NCBI GenBank assembly: GCA_029891385.1
Contig: CM057235.1
Location: 17,421,620-17,485,619 of the forward strand
Direction of reading: 5' to 3'
DNA length: 64,000 nucleotides
Source of the DNA: Erythroxylum novogranatense
Taxonomy: Eukaryota; Streptophyta; Magnoliopsida; Malpighiales; Erythroxylaceae
Under the pieces are notes generated by a model. The model saw only the letters and a list, made by a program, of their open reading frames with translations, made no database searches and was not told the origin of the DNA. Of this stretch, positions 10,595 through 21,751 are shown piece by piece; within the stretch, counting starts at the first letter, position 1; the number at the start of each line of letters is the position of its first letter. The translations under genes and the position numbers were made by a program.

Positions 10595-13537
10595 TTAGTT
10601 GGCTTTGCCAAAACTTCTAGGAAAAGGGATTACATCCCTAATATCGTTCAGACCAGTCGCATACAGAAGCATCAAATCGAATCCAAGAGCGAATCCCGAG
10701 TGCTTCACTGTTCCGTGCCTTCGAAGATCCAAGTACATTTCGCATTGCTCGCCTGACATGCCAAATTCCTTGATCCTGGAAACGCCACTCGGTAAAGCAA
10801 AAAAATTATTAAGAAACTTCTGTATTTCGAAGTTGGTGACGGCTATAAGATTGAATGGCCATTGGTCCAAGGCTTAGGTCAACTTGGAGGAGATCATACT
10901 ATGGCTTAAATTGTAACTTCTCATATGTCCAGTATATAATTTATACCCCTTCCCAACCAGCAAATATTACAAATCTATGTTTTTGAGTAGAAATTGGTTG
11001 ACCTCTGACGTTCTCAGCATGGCAATGGCCACGGGAACTACTAACTCAAAAGATTCCTAGTCTTGCCTATTTGTTCATTTGATGTGGACGTTGATCTGCT
11101 TGTGTATAACACCTCTTTCTCTAATAATTATTCGTAATTCAATAAAAATAGCGGTTTTAGTAACTAATGCATGTAAGTTGAGCATCACCTTGTGTTCAAC
11201 GTATCAATGCGTTCCTCACTTTGGCTACCAGAGATTAATACGCCCACCTGCAAACAAATGCATTCAACTACTATAATGGAACTGCCATTTCTAAAAGGAC
11301 GATAAAGCAAGATAAGATGACCTATTTAGAGGGGTTCATGCTCCTTTTCAACAAAATTTTGACCTTACCTTTGGTACAACCAGATCAAATGCAGCAACTG
11401 TTACTCCATCATTTAGCCGGACATGAAATGGCTTAACTTCTTTTCGATAATTGTACACAACGACCGGAGTCTTATAGACCTCGTCAGCCAAATAACTGTC
11501 ATTCCATCAAATATTGTTGTTAGATTTCCGCATTTTACATGTGACCACTAATTCCGATAATCATCCACGCAATACCTTAAATGTTCAGCTGTTAGAGCAC
11601 CTCCCCATTCAAGTTCCGTTTCAAATGCTTTATCAGTTTCCTGAATGTAAAAAACCAAGGATGTACTTTTAATATAACTCCACATACATGTTTCCGAGTT
11701 ATAAGGAGGGGTAATTATTTACCTTTTTCAAGATATCAATTGCTTTCCCAGTAGGAAATCTTTTCCCATGGAGTAGCTGTCATCAGTTTGAGACGATGGA
11801 TGCTACTATTGTCAATCCTTTTCGTGATAAATTCCATGTCTTCTGAACAATTATCCAAAAGCCACTTACAGAGGAAGTTGACGTAATCATTTGCACAGTT
11901 CATGGCATCCTGGAAACCCAGAAACACAAAACAGAATAAACTATGCACATTCCTAAAGTATTGCAGTGAACTGATTCGTTATCATACCTCTAACTGTGAA
12001 AAGGCAATTTGAGCCTCAACCATCCATGTCTCTGCTACGTTTTTTGAAGTTACAATGCTATCATCTTGAAATTTGGGTCCGAAGGAGTAAACATTTCCTA
12101 GAGCACATGCATAACTCTCGAGACAGAGTAGACCGGAAAGATCGACTTTATCAGGCTTTGATGGAGTTCCTGATTTAAGTTTTTCTTGCATTTCTAATTG
12201 TGTCGCTAACTGAGTTGTCTTGAGCAAATCCTTAACAGCTGCAGCCAGTGCCTCCCTATTGCTTTCACTTCTTATGAGTTCTTCAACTAGTCTGTTTTTC
12301 TCGTTTATAGCAGCCTTTACAATTTCAAGGTTGACATCTCCAGTATCCTTAGTTGATCTTGTCTCTTCCTCTTTATCAGCATCGCCAAGTTGAGTTGTAA
12401 CCTGAAATTTCTGTGCGTAACCTACAACAGGCGCTTGCAAACAGAGGAACCCATGATTTTGGAAGAATGCATGAGTTGCAACGATCAGAGCATTTCGAAC
12501 TCGCATGACAGATGCCACCTAAAGTAAAATAGGTTCAATTGAAGTCCCAAGTCTAATTAAATCAAGTGCAAGTTGAAGTAGTATCATTACAATAACAAGT
12601 TTGCGAGCATCATTTGTGATCCTCGGAGAAGTTTCGGAATACTAGAATAAACGTAAAAACTTGCCGTGGTTGTTCGGGGCCGAAAATGAGGAAAGTTTCG
12701 CAACTTTTCCAAAGGCAACCGTTTCTTTGACAATGGATACTTTTCATCCTCCACTTTCCCTACGTAAAGAATTTTTTCTGCTTGAAGTTCAATAACATGA
12801 TTCCCATGCACTGGCGTCCCCTTTATTAGGACACCTTTCGCTAACAGACTTGTTCCGGTAAACAGCAGTTGGCCGGGGCAAGCAACGGAGGAGTCCACCA
12901 CAACCTGATAAATTTGTTAAGTGTATCACCACGTTGAAAGCATAGAAATTTCCATCTCTATGGAAAATCCAAAAATATCTCATCTTTATCATCACGAAAG
13001 TCAAAGATGCAGGTGATGCAGAGAGTTAAGAAAAATCGAATGAAGATTGGAGAAACTGGTTTAATTCGGTCGTTAATGACAAGAATGTATATTTTCACAG
13101 TTCCCGGAGAAACCAAAAGTCTTATGCAATTAAAGTACCAGAAGAGTTGCAGCACAAGAACCGTCACTAACACACAGGAAAGCTGTGGAAGGGGAAGGAG
13201 GTGTAGCTACTACAGCCTCCAACTTCCCGCCAATCGGATGATTTCCAGAACTGCCTCCACCACCTCCACACAAAATCTTATATATTGACCTAAACAAGGG
13301 TATTCTAGACTGAAGAATCTCCGCACAGGTTACATTTTTTTGGTCATTACCTTGTGTGGGTACAGGATCTTTCTTCACCTCCTTGAAAGACTTCACCCAC
13401 CCTCCAATCACTACTCTCTGACCCGCCAACGCCACCCCTCCGTCGCTTCTCTCTAATAAAGTTTTCAAGACTATCCTGTTGGAGTACTTGTGCGGAAGAA
13501 GTGATGGGGACAGCGTTCCAGGCTCTTGAGACGCCAT
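10595..13537 (-). pseudogene. Asparaginyl-tRNA synthetase-like gene (plant SYNC2 type), 8 exons, frameshifted
   Basis: Class II asparaginyl-tRNA synthetases charge tRNA-Asn in the cytosol; this is the divergent plant paralogue group typified by Arabidopsis SYNC2. Exons on the minus strand are 13,537-13,139; 12,904-12,665; 12,518-11,988; 11,909-11,723; 11,640-11,576; 11,495-11,369; 11,247-11,189; 10,775-10,595. Introns are GT-AG except intron 2, which has a GC donor (ACG|GCAAGT). Phases agree across all junctions. Start is the ATG of MASQEP, next to an in-frame ATG three codons upstream. Domains: OB-fold (RVVIGGWVKSFKEVKKD), a long charged insert (about residues 255-325), then the catalytic core ending YLDLRRHGTVKHSGF...IPFPRSFGKAN. 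Lesions: exon 4 is 187 bp, one base too many, which shifts the frame to an early stop. The conserved stretches normally following 'APVV' and preceding 'LESYACALG' are missing without breaking frame. The motif-3 arginine is replaced (GFALGFDLM). The concept is about 595 residues versus roughly 640 for the family. A sequencing error could explain the single base but not the lost segments. Confidence 0.85.
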
Positions 13538-14642
13538 ACGAAACAAAGAAAGAAAAGATAAAAGGGAAGAAGTGGATTATAGGTGTTGCTGAATGTGGAA
13601 GGGGATAGGATGGTGAAGAGGGAACGTGCATGGTGGTTATGAAATATAAGAATAAGATGGGATGCTTTGCTTGAGAAGTCGAATATTTGAGAATGGCAGA
13701 GGTTAGGGGATAAGGAAAGGGATTGTTTGTTTGACATTAAAATAAGGGATTCATTGAGAGAAGAGGGAAGCAGAAAGAAAGACAAGACAAGAGGGGTGGT
13801 GTGGGCGACATTGCACCACGGGCAAGGTTTGGTATTCTTCAAGGATGGGTATTCGCGGGAGTTTTAAACTACCAACTGTATCTGTTCTTTCAATTTCTTA
13901 TTACAATGGATCCTCGTTCATATGCGGCCCATATCTTAGGTCCACTGCTCTAAGCATCCATAAATCCATTGTCGTTTGAGACGTCTCTGCCCATTTAAAG
14001 CCATACCAACGAACGATACGAGGCCGAACTCCAACTGAAATCCCCGTTTACCCTGCTAAATATCCCAATAATAGACAAAGGCCAGTTACGAAGAATGTGG
14101 AAATGCAAGTGGGCAGTTGTGTCAAATGTCCAACTATCCATTTGGTTAGGCTTCAGCAGGCAATCTGTCGACTTTAAAGGTCTGGGCCACCGCAGATTCT
14201 TTCCCAGTCTATCTCCTGTGCTCATAAATTGACCACAATCTCTCCCTTGTTTCTCTGTCTCATCGTCTCGTTTCCTCTTTTTTATCCTTCACAACATTGA
14301 AGGTTTTAGTCGTCAACTAAAGATAACAATGGCAAGCATTAAAATATGCTACTTGTTACTCTTCCACCTTTATCCTTGCAGCATATGTTGGTCTTATTCA
14401 AGGTTATTTATAAAACCCCCTAGCTAGTTCTTCTCTTAGTACTCCCTAATTTTCCTTTGGTTTTTGATCCCTTGCTTGTATATATGGAGACCGCAAGTTC
14501 TGTATCTTGGTTGTATGGAACGAAGCATTTGCTTGGTCGGCCAGGCTGCTCATTTATTCACCTCGTGTGAATGCTTTTGTACATTTACCTCACTTTACTT
14601 GGACTCATTTCTAGGAGTCTCACATTTTCTTTGATTGCCAGG
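13538..14642. other. Host DNA upstream of the synthetase-like gene (promoter side)
   Basis: This is not recognisably repetitive within the window and should contain the 5' UTR and promoter of the minus-strand gene. A pyrimidine-rich tract on the gene's sense strand (about 13,550-13,790) is typical of plant 5' UTR or core promoter DNA. I cannot assign a TATA box. Open frames here overlap the gene antisense or lack domain similarity. The right end carries ccagg (14,638-14,642), the target site of Gypsy-C. Confidence 0.5.
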
Positions 14643-14867
14643 TGGTTAGGTTAGTTTGTCTTTGCAGCCAGCCAAGTTCACGCGTCATTCACTACCATTC
14701 AGCAGATAAACCTCTCACGATCGTAAAGACTTAAACCTAAGAATTGCTCCATATATATGATTACTTTGTCGTAATAAAGACTGACATTAGAATCTCGACA
14801 TTCTTTGTTTATACCACCAAAACTCTCACCAAAAGACTAACTTAAGCGTTTGGAGGGCTGCATTATC
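14643..14867 (+). repeat. 5' LTR of Gypsy-C, left part (split by Copia-D)
   Basis: It starts TGGTTAGGTTAG and aligns to 32,250 onward of the 3' LTR, sharing 'ACATTCTTTGTTTATA' and 'CCAAAAGACTAACTT'. It stops at ttatc, the target site copy left of Copia-D; the other half resumes at 24,304. Confidence 0.8.
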
Positions 14868-15829
14868 CGTGAATCACACGTTAATACAATACTTAAAACG
14901 ATATAAGAATGCACGAGAAGGGGGTTGAATTGTATATCCCCTTTTTGAAAAATCTTTCAAAATTGTTTGTTAGAAATAAAATTTTTCTGAGACTTCCGAT
15001 AGATTCTAATTAATCAAAACTTTTGAAAAACCTTGTTTACTTAATTAAATCTCGATATAACTTGAATCTAAATATAGAGATATAGAGTGAGAGTAGTTGA
15101 CACAGAGATTTATCCTAGTTCACCCCAAAACGTGAGCTACGTCCAGTCCTCAGAGTTTCTTATGAGATTTCACTATCTCTTCAATTCTACAAGAATTCAT
15201 GAGCCTCTTCAGTCACTACAATCAAGATTCTTTCACACTTACCTCTGCAGCTATCTGTACTACTTTTTCTCGTAAAAGTGTTTGAACACTTATTCTGATA
15301 AAATAGCTCTCGGTAATTCGCATAATAAACTCGTAGATGTAATTCAATTTAATTTTTCAACTCGACTAGCTTTGCTAACTTTTCTCACTTTGTCTAACTT
15401 TGCAATCTTCGACTTCGACTTGTATTTATAGCCTTCGCCTCCAACCGCTTCTTGATTCTTGCTTTCAATCTTTAAAGAAACAGTTATTCATTGAGTTCAG
15501 AATTAACTCGAATCAATCATTCGCCTTCTTTTGAATTCGCATCTTCTTTTCTTTGTTTGTATTTTATCGTTTGTGTTTACTGCGTCGTCTGCTCGCTTAC
15601 TATTTAGCGTTTTAAATTTTTCTATTCGTGATCTGCTTCTACGCCTCTTTTGCTTATCGTCTGCGTTTGCTATTCTTTTCCGTCTGTATGACTTCGTCTG
15701 TATGATTTCGTCTTTCTGACTTCGTCTGTCTTCGTCTGTCTGACTTCGTCTGTCTGGCTTTTCTTTTTATTGATTCTCTTTTTGTTATACATCAAAATCA
15801 TATCTAAGTAAAGTCATTTGGACTTAACA
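14868..15829 (-). repeat. 3' LTR of Copia-D
   Basis: On the plus strand it runs from GTGAATCACACGTTAATAC to TTTGGACTTAACA and aligns along its length with 23,350-24,298. Both LTRs contain a run of TCGTCTG/GCGTCTG words near their right half, of different length in the two copies. The left edge appears to have lost a few bases relative to the other LTR. Confidence 0.88.
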
Positions 15830-15845
15830 ATCTCCTCCTTTTTGA
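15830..15845 (-). promoter_or_regulatory. Polypurine tract of Copia-D
   Basis: The minus strand reads AAAAAGGAGGAGAT directly before the 3' LTR start TGTTAAG. This is the expected plus-strand primer of the element and close to the tract typical of Sireviruses. Confidence 0.75.
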
Positions 15846-16340
15846 TGATAACAAATTATATACAAAAGAAAACAAAATACAATGTTTTGAAAAGAACACA
15901 AAAACTTATCTTCAGAACTTCTTCTTTGACTTCTTCCTTTCTTCGTCTACTTCAGTCACACCTTCTTTTCTGATCATCCTCTTCTCTTCTGCTCATTCTT
16001 TTTTTTCTTGTTCATTCTCTTCTTTTCTGCTCTTCTCCCTCTATTTGTTATAATAAAAAATGATTAACGATGATGTCTCTTTAGCAGTTTTGGCATCATT
16101 TTCTTCAGATCATTCATCGTCTCCTTGATCTCGTTGACTTCTCCGCGTAATCTACTGAGTTCATCTGGTGAGTCAATCGATGAGGAGGCTTGATCAACAT
16201 TTGCTGAGGGAGGAGTGAACGGTATTATCGTAGTATAAGCATCAGAGATCGAAATGTATTCATCATTGATCTCAATAGTTGGTGGACGAATAAACGTATC
16301 AGCTTTAGGTATATCTAAGTCAAACGGAAGCAGCGGCAGA
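15846..16340. other. Short spacer between the extra ORF and polypurine tract of Copia-D
   Basis: A pyrimidine-rich plus strand (CTTCTTCTTT-like runs) lies at 15,900-16,035. Bases 16,070-16,340 may be the degraded 3' end of the extra ORF, since they are purine-rich on the sense strand and acidic if translated. No separate gene is seen. Confidence 0.35.
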
Positions 16341-18344
16341 TCAAGAATCGCCTTTCTTGCGAGGTAATGCTTCTGCTTGAATAGACAGTGTATTAGACAA
16401 AGGTCTAATACGCAGAACTATCTGAACAAGGAACTCAATAAACGTCCCTGTTATTACTCTTCCCCCCACTGGACAGTCTTCTTGCTTGTCAGTATAATTG
16501 CAACTCGCTTCATCTTTATTCTGTGTAGAAGCGCATGCTTCATCAATTCTACACACTTCTTCTGCTATTTGATATGCGGACAGATCATCACAAACTTCTT
16601 CAGGAAATAGCTTCGACTTTCCCTTAGTCAAATTCAAAGGATATCTTGGCTGGATATCTGGTGCAACCTTTATTTCGGTCTTCTCTGTAATCGGAAAAAT
16701 GGTACACGACTTACAGGAAATTTTTGTAGGGTATGACTTGGTAGCAGCATCCCTCAAAGCATCGTAGAAAATCTTTTCATCTTCTTTCAGTAAGTCCCAT
16801 ATGTCACTATTTATCGACATAGGTTGTACGACAGCCACTGTCTTCTTTACTGGTTGACTACAGATTGCAATAGCAGCTCTCCTTCTAGTAACAACTTCAA
16901 CCATTTTGATCTTCAGCTTATGTTTTCTCAAAAAATTGTGATAGTTGAATACCATCAGACAAGGTTCATCATTATCTGAGTCTGATTCTGTTGTTGCCTC
17001 TAGTTGTGCTTCAATAGGATTCTCCTGAACCGGGCTTTGCTTCATTGGTTCCTCCTGTTGAGCAATGGGGATTTCCTGAACTGTGCTATGCTCAGTTTCT
17101 TTTTCCTTTCGACTATCTTCCCCAGCAGTTGACATGGTCGTCTTCCGACTAATCTTTTTAGTCTTTTCTTCTGCTTCAGTCAGTCTTGAAGATTTCTGTA
17201 TTTAAGATTTTTCTCTCTCAGATTCTGATTTTCTCTTCTTCTCAGTCTCTTTGGCTTTTCTGGCTGTATCCTCTTCCAGAATAGAGACTAAAGATCTTAT
17301 TGCTCTAGGTGCACGAGCTTGAGAGGATTGTTCCTGACTCTGTTCTCTGGCAATCTTTTCTTCTTGTTGCCTTAGAGTCCGAATCCTTAGTGATCTCTTC
17401 GCCTTCTTTGTAACTTCACTTAAAAGACTTTCTCCTTGTCTTTTTGGCGCACCTTCTTCTGTCCTCCGAGGTTGACTTACTTCGATTTTAGGACTCGCCT
17501 GTTTTATCAGCGGTCTTCCTATTGTTCTTCTTATTTCATCCGCAGGCGATCTCATACTTTGTTAAGTTCGAGAACTTGAAGCAGGAGTCTTCTTTGAAAC
17601 ACGCTCCCCCTTAGTTCTTGTTCTCCTTGAAGAATCGGCTTCTTCTTTAATCACTGTCCTCAGACCCATTCGTCGTATTGTCATTGAATCAATCTTACTT
17701 TTCACTGGTACAATCCTTCTATTTCCTTTGTGTAGAAGAATTCCGGATTCCTTAAAAATCCTAGTAAGAAGCATACCGTAAGGATAGCTATTTGTATCCT
17801 TCATCCCCTTAATCATGTAGTGAAAGATTAAGAAGGGTAAATCAATAAGATTGCGATTCAGCAGGAAAAACAAGCATTGTTCATCCAGGGTAGTCAACAA
17901 ATGTCTTGAACCTGCTCTGGGTAAAATGCAATTAAACAAAATCGCATAAAGAACCCTAGCCTTTGGAACCAAACTAGAGGTCTTCCTCTCCCATGGGTCA
18001 TTGGCTCCATATAATTGTCTTCTGACTTCTTCATCTTTCATACCAACCTGGGACATTCAACCAGCCTTGGTAGATAGAGTCTCACCAACCGATGGACAAT
18101 CAGTCACCTTCCTTATCAACTCCTTAGTCACGACAACAGATATACCGTCTACTGAAGATACGATAGTGTTGTCTACAAGTTGAGCATTCTTCCAGAACTC
18201 GAATACCTCATTGGTATACACCGGTTTTCGTACCTGGAAGAAATTTCTCCAACCAACTCTTTCAATCTCTGGCTCTACGTCCATTCCATCATACCTCAAT
18301 GAATCGAAATCCACATGCCTTCCAAATATCATAACTGCCTCCAT
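16341..18344 (-). pseudogene. Extra ORF of Copia-D downstream of pol, three in-frame stops
   Basis: A single reading frame runs from an ATG at 18,344 to a stop at 16,341. It is interrupted only by a TGA near 18,057 and TAA codons near 17,556 and 17,202; without them it would be about 665 residues. The N-terminal 260 or so codons are globular, with a stretch rich in aromatics and Leu (residues about 125-185 containing RVLYAILFNCILPRAGSR and FFLLNRNLIDLPFLIFHYM). This resembles the 'putative plant transposon protein' domain family (PF20167-like), called from pattern memory only. The rest is charged and low in complexity (Lys/Glu/Arg/Ser). The position matches the envelope-like or extra ORF of Sireviruses, but I see no convincing signal peptide or transmembrane segment, so I do not call it an envelope protein. 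Confidence 0.6.
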
Positions 18345-18676
18345 TGTCTCATAATGAAAACTGTTTCTGGAAAGCTCTTCGTCTAGGGTAGGATGATTGG
18401 GAGAAATTTTGAAAGTAAGATGAACCGACTAGAGATGAGAGCAACCGCAATGATTTCAGCTTTAGGCTACTTATAGGAGTATAGTCCAGTGTATTCTAGA
18501 ATCATTAAGATCCTCGAGATTATCATATTTTTCCCTCCAAAAATTCTTTGTGAGAGAAATTACCAACTGTTCCTCACTGTTTCTAACGCCGTTAGTTTTG
18601 ACGTTACTTTAGCCTGACTGTTCGCTTAACATAACCATGTTAAGGTTGCGTCTGATCTTCTGGAACCATTCTTCAC

Positions 18677-20060
18677 TCAGTGGTTTGGTGAAGATGTCCG
18701 CCCATGATGCTCTGTTTGATGAATCAGACGAACCACCTTCCTCTGAACATAGTCTCTCAGGAAGTGATGTCTAACCTCGATGTGCTTCACTCTAGAATGC
18801 TGAATCGGATTCTTTGACAGATTGATTGCACTTGTGTTGTCGCAGTAGATTGGAATCTCCTCTTCTTGAACTAAATAGTCTTCAAGTTGATATTTGATCC
18901 ATAACGTCTGTGAACAGTAACTTGCGGCAGACATATACTCTGCTTCGGCGGTTGATAGAGCGATTGAGTTTTGTCTCTTGCTTGACCAGGGAACTAGGTT
19001 TGCGCCAAGAAAGTGACATCCTCCACTTGTGCTCTTTCTTTCGATTCTATCTCCGGCATAGTCCGCATCCCAATATCCGATTAACCTGAAATCTTTACCT
19101 TTCTCAAACATTAAGCAAAGATCAGTAGTACCTGCGAGATATCTCATAACTCTTTTAACATCAACAAAATGAGGCTCTCTAGGATCGGCCTGAAATCTTG
19201 CACACAAGCATACACTGAACAAAATATCAGGTGTACTTACTATAAGATACAGTAAAGAACTGATCATCCCTCTATACAGGATTTGATCCACCTTCTTACC
19301 AAGTTCATCTTTGGACTAAAGGCTTGAAAGGTGCATCGGAGTCGTCATAGGCTTCACATTATTCATATCAAATTTGGACAACAGTTCTTTCACATACTTT
19401 TGTTGATGAATGAAAATTTTCTCTTCGGTTTGTTTAACTTGCAACCCAAGAAAGAACTTTAATTCACCCATCATGCTCATTTCAAACTCTTTTTTCATTA
19501 GACTCTCAAACTTCATGCATAACTTGTTTGAAGTAGCACCAAAAATGATATCATCAACGTAAATCTGAACTAAAATAAAATCATTATGAAAGTTTTTCCT
19601 AAAGAGCGTCTTATCGACTTAACCTCTACTGAAATCATTTTCTAAAAGAAAAGTACTCAGACGATCATGCTAAGCTCTAGGAGCTTGTTTCAGGCCGTAT
19701 AAGGCTTTACAAAATCTATAGACATGGTCTGACTTTTTAACATCCTCGAAACCAGGTGGTTGCTTAACATACACCTCTTCGTCTATAAAACCATTCAGAA
19801 AGGCACTCTTCACATCCATCTGAAACAGTTTTATATCATGATGCATCGCGTATGCTAGCGGATCCTAATGGCTTCAAGTCTTGCTCTTTGGAGCATATGT
19901 CTCATCAGAGTCTATTCCTTCTGCGATTGTAGCCTTGTCTACTAATCTAGCCTTATTTCGACTTACTCTTCCCGATTCGTCTAACTTATTCTTAAAACCA
20001 TCTGGTTCCTATAATGGATTTCTTAGGGGTTTTGGAACCAAGGACCGAGACATTATTCCT
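18677..20060 (-). pseudogene. Copia-D reverse transcriptase and RNase H region
   Basis: This end of the polyprotein would copy element RNA into DNA. The reverse transcriptase catalytic box reads YVDDIIFG (near 19,535-19,562), followed by a segment with MGELKFFLGLQVKQ. RNase H shows its acidic residues in DADYAGD, STAEAEYMSAA and YCDNTSAI, followed by the HIEVRHHFLRD copia signature. The region is split between frames with stops near 19,313, and the N-terminal reverse transcriptase part (about 19,560-20,060) has several stops. It is clearly inactive as it stands. Confidence 0.85.
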
Positions 20061-20088
20061 AGTAAATTGATTCACTCCTCTTGTATGG

Positions 20089-21204
20089 CTAACACCCAAG
20101 TTTCGTCTCAAGAGCTTCTTCAACCTTCTTAGGTTCTATTTCGTAGATAAAAGCCACATTAGCTTCTCTTACGAATCTGGACCTTGTTCTAACTCCTTCT
20201 GAGGTCTCTCTGATAATCAACTCTTCTGGATGAGAACTTTTATACTTCCAGTCTCTTTTCAGTCCGATAGTTTCTGGAATATCTTCAACTTTATCTACAT
20301 GAGTTCCTGATGATGGAGTTTCTGTTCTATCATCTAAGTTCTTGGAAGGACCTTTACTCTCCATGTCATCTTCCTTATGGGGTTGGAAACTATCATCAAA
20401 CTTGACATGGATGGTCTCCTCAACTGTCTTTGAAGTAAGGTTGTACACCCGAAATGCCTTAGATGATGATGAGTAGCCTAGAAAGATTCCTGGATAGGTC
20501 TTTGAATCGAATTTATCCAATAGTTCCTTTGTATTTAGAATAGAGCATTTGCACCCAAATGGATGAAAGTAAGATATATTTGGTCTTCTTTCATTCCATA
20601 ACTCATAAGGAGTCTTCTTCAACATGGGTCGCAACAGAATTCTATCCTGAATATAGCATGTTGTATTCACAGCTTCTGCCCAGAAGTACTTAGGAAGATT
20701 CATCTCACACAGCATGGTCCATGTCATCTCTTGAATCGTCCTGTTCTTCCTTTCAACAACTCCATTCTGTTGAGGAGTCCTAGGAGCAGAGAAATTGTAT
20801 GAAATTCTATTCTCCTCACAGAATAATCTAAACTTCTCATTTTCAAACTCTCCACCATGATCACTCCTGATACTGGTTATAGACATTCCTTTTTCATTTT
20901 GTAACTTTCTGGATAAGGTCCTAAAGCACTTAAAAGATTCATCTTTGTGTGATAAAAATAATATCCAACAAAATCGAGTAAAGTCATCAACAATAACAAG
21001 TCCATATTTCTTTCTGCCAAGACTTATTGTCCTTGTTGGACCAAATAAATCCAAATGTAACAACTCTAAAGGTCTAGATGATGTTACAAAACTTTTAGAA
21101 GAAAAAGAAGTTTTAACTTGTTTTCCTTTCAAACAATTTTCACAGAAAAACTCTTTGTCAAAACTTATTTTTGGCAATCCTCTCACCAAATCATGTTTTG
21201 CCAA
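20089..21204 (-). pseudogene. Copia-D integrase
   Basis: An open stretch of 371 codons covers the zinc-binding end (ENCLKGKQ), the catalytic core and a C-terminal extension. The acidic triad is visible as HLDLFGP, RSDHGGEF and NGVVERKNR, so the catalytic core itself appears intact. Integrase would insert the cDNA copy into chromosomes. The C-terminal part carries the GYSSSSKAFRVYN motif common to copia integrases. The upstream HHCC half is in the same frame but separated by a stop near 21,247. Confidence 0.88.
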
Positions 21205-21246
21205 TTTTGAAATATGTTTAAAAGAGACATGACCTAGCTTTTTATG

Positions 21247-21680
21247 TCATATTAGTCTTTCTTCTTCGGAAGATAGAAAACATGAAATATTTTGACTTTG
21301 AAAATCTTCTAAATCAAATTTGTAAAGATTGTTTCTTCTCTTGGCAGAGAAAAGTATAGACCCATCTTTGTTTCTGACATCGCAAAGATTTTGATTGAAT
21401 GTGGCTGTGAAACCAGAATCACACAATTGACTGACGCTAATCAAGTTATGCTTCAGACCATCAACAAGCAGTACATTATTTATGCATGCAAAGGAATCTT
21501 TACCTATTTTACCGATTCCAATAATCTTGCCCTCCTGGTTGTCTCTGAAAGTTACTGATCCTCCCTTCTTATAATGAAGGTCTAGGAACATAAACCTTCT
21601 TCCCGTCATGTGTCGCGAGCATCCACTGTCTAAATACCAATGGTGCTTGCCATATTTTCCAAGGAAGGATATCTGCAGGA
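21247..21680 (-). pseudogene. Copia-D protease and pre-integrase segment
   Basis: The aspartic protease active site reads YLDSGCSRHMTG near 21,600-21,640, with the catalytic Asp-Ser-Gly present. The following [16 protein letters not shown] segment is the linker between protease and integrase in copia elements. The protease would process the polyprotein in the virus-like particle. A stop at the right edge separates it from the integrase zinc finger. Confidence 0.8.
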
Positions 21681-21751
21681 GAAACTATTTTATTTTTTAC
21701 CCAAATTTTCTTGGGTCCTTTATGGTTAGTAGTATGCATATGATGAGGTCT

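Noticed and set aside
10599..10877. 92-codon plus-strand frame over the last synthetase exon
   Set aside because: Exact antisense of the conserved synthetase C-terminus, which has clear homology on the minus strand.
13347..13842. Overlapping minus-strand open frames upstream of the synthetase start
   Set aside because: They are other frames of the 5' UTR/exon 1 region; homology picks the MASQEP frame.
16341..18344. Calling the extra Copia-D ORF an envelope protein
   Set aside because: No signal peptide, transmembrane helix or furin-like site is visible; only the position matches, so the name is not supported.
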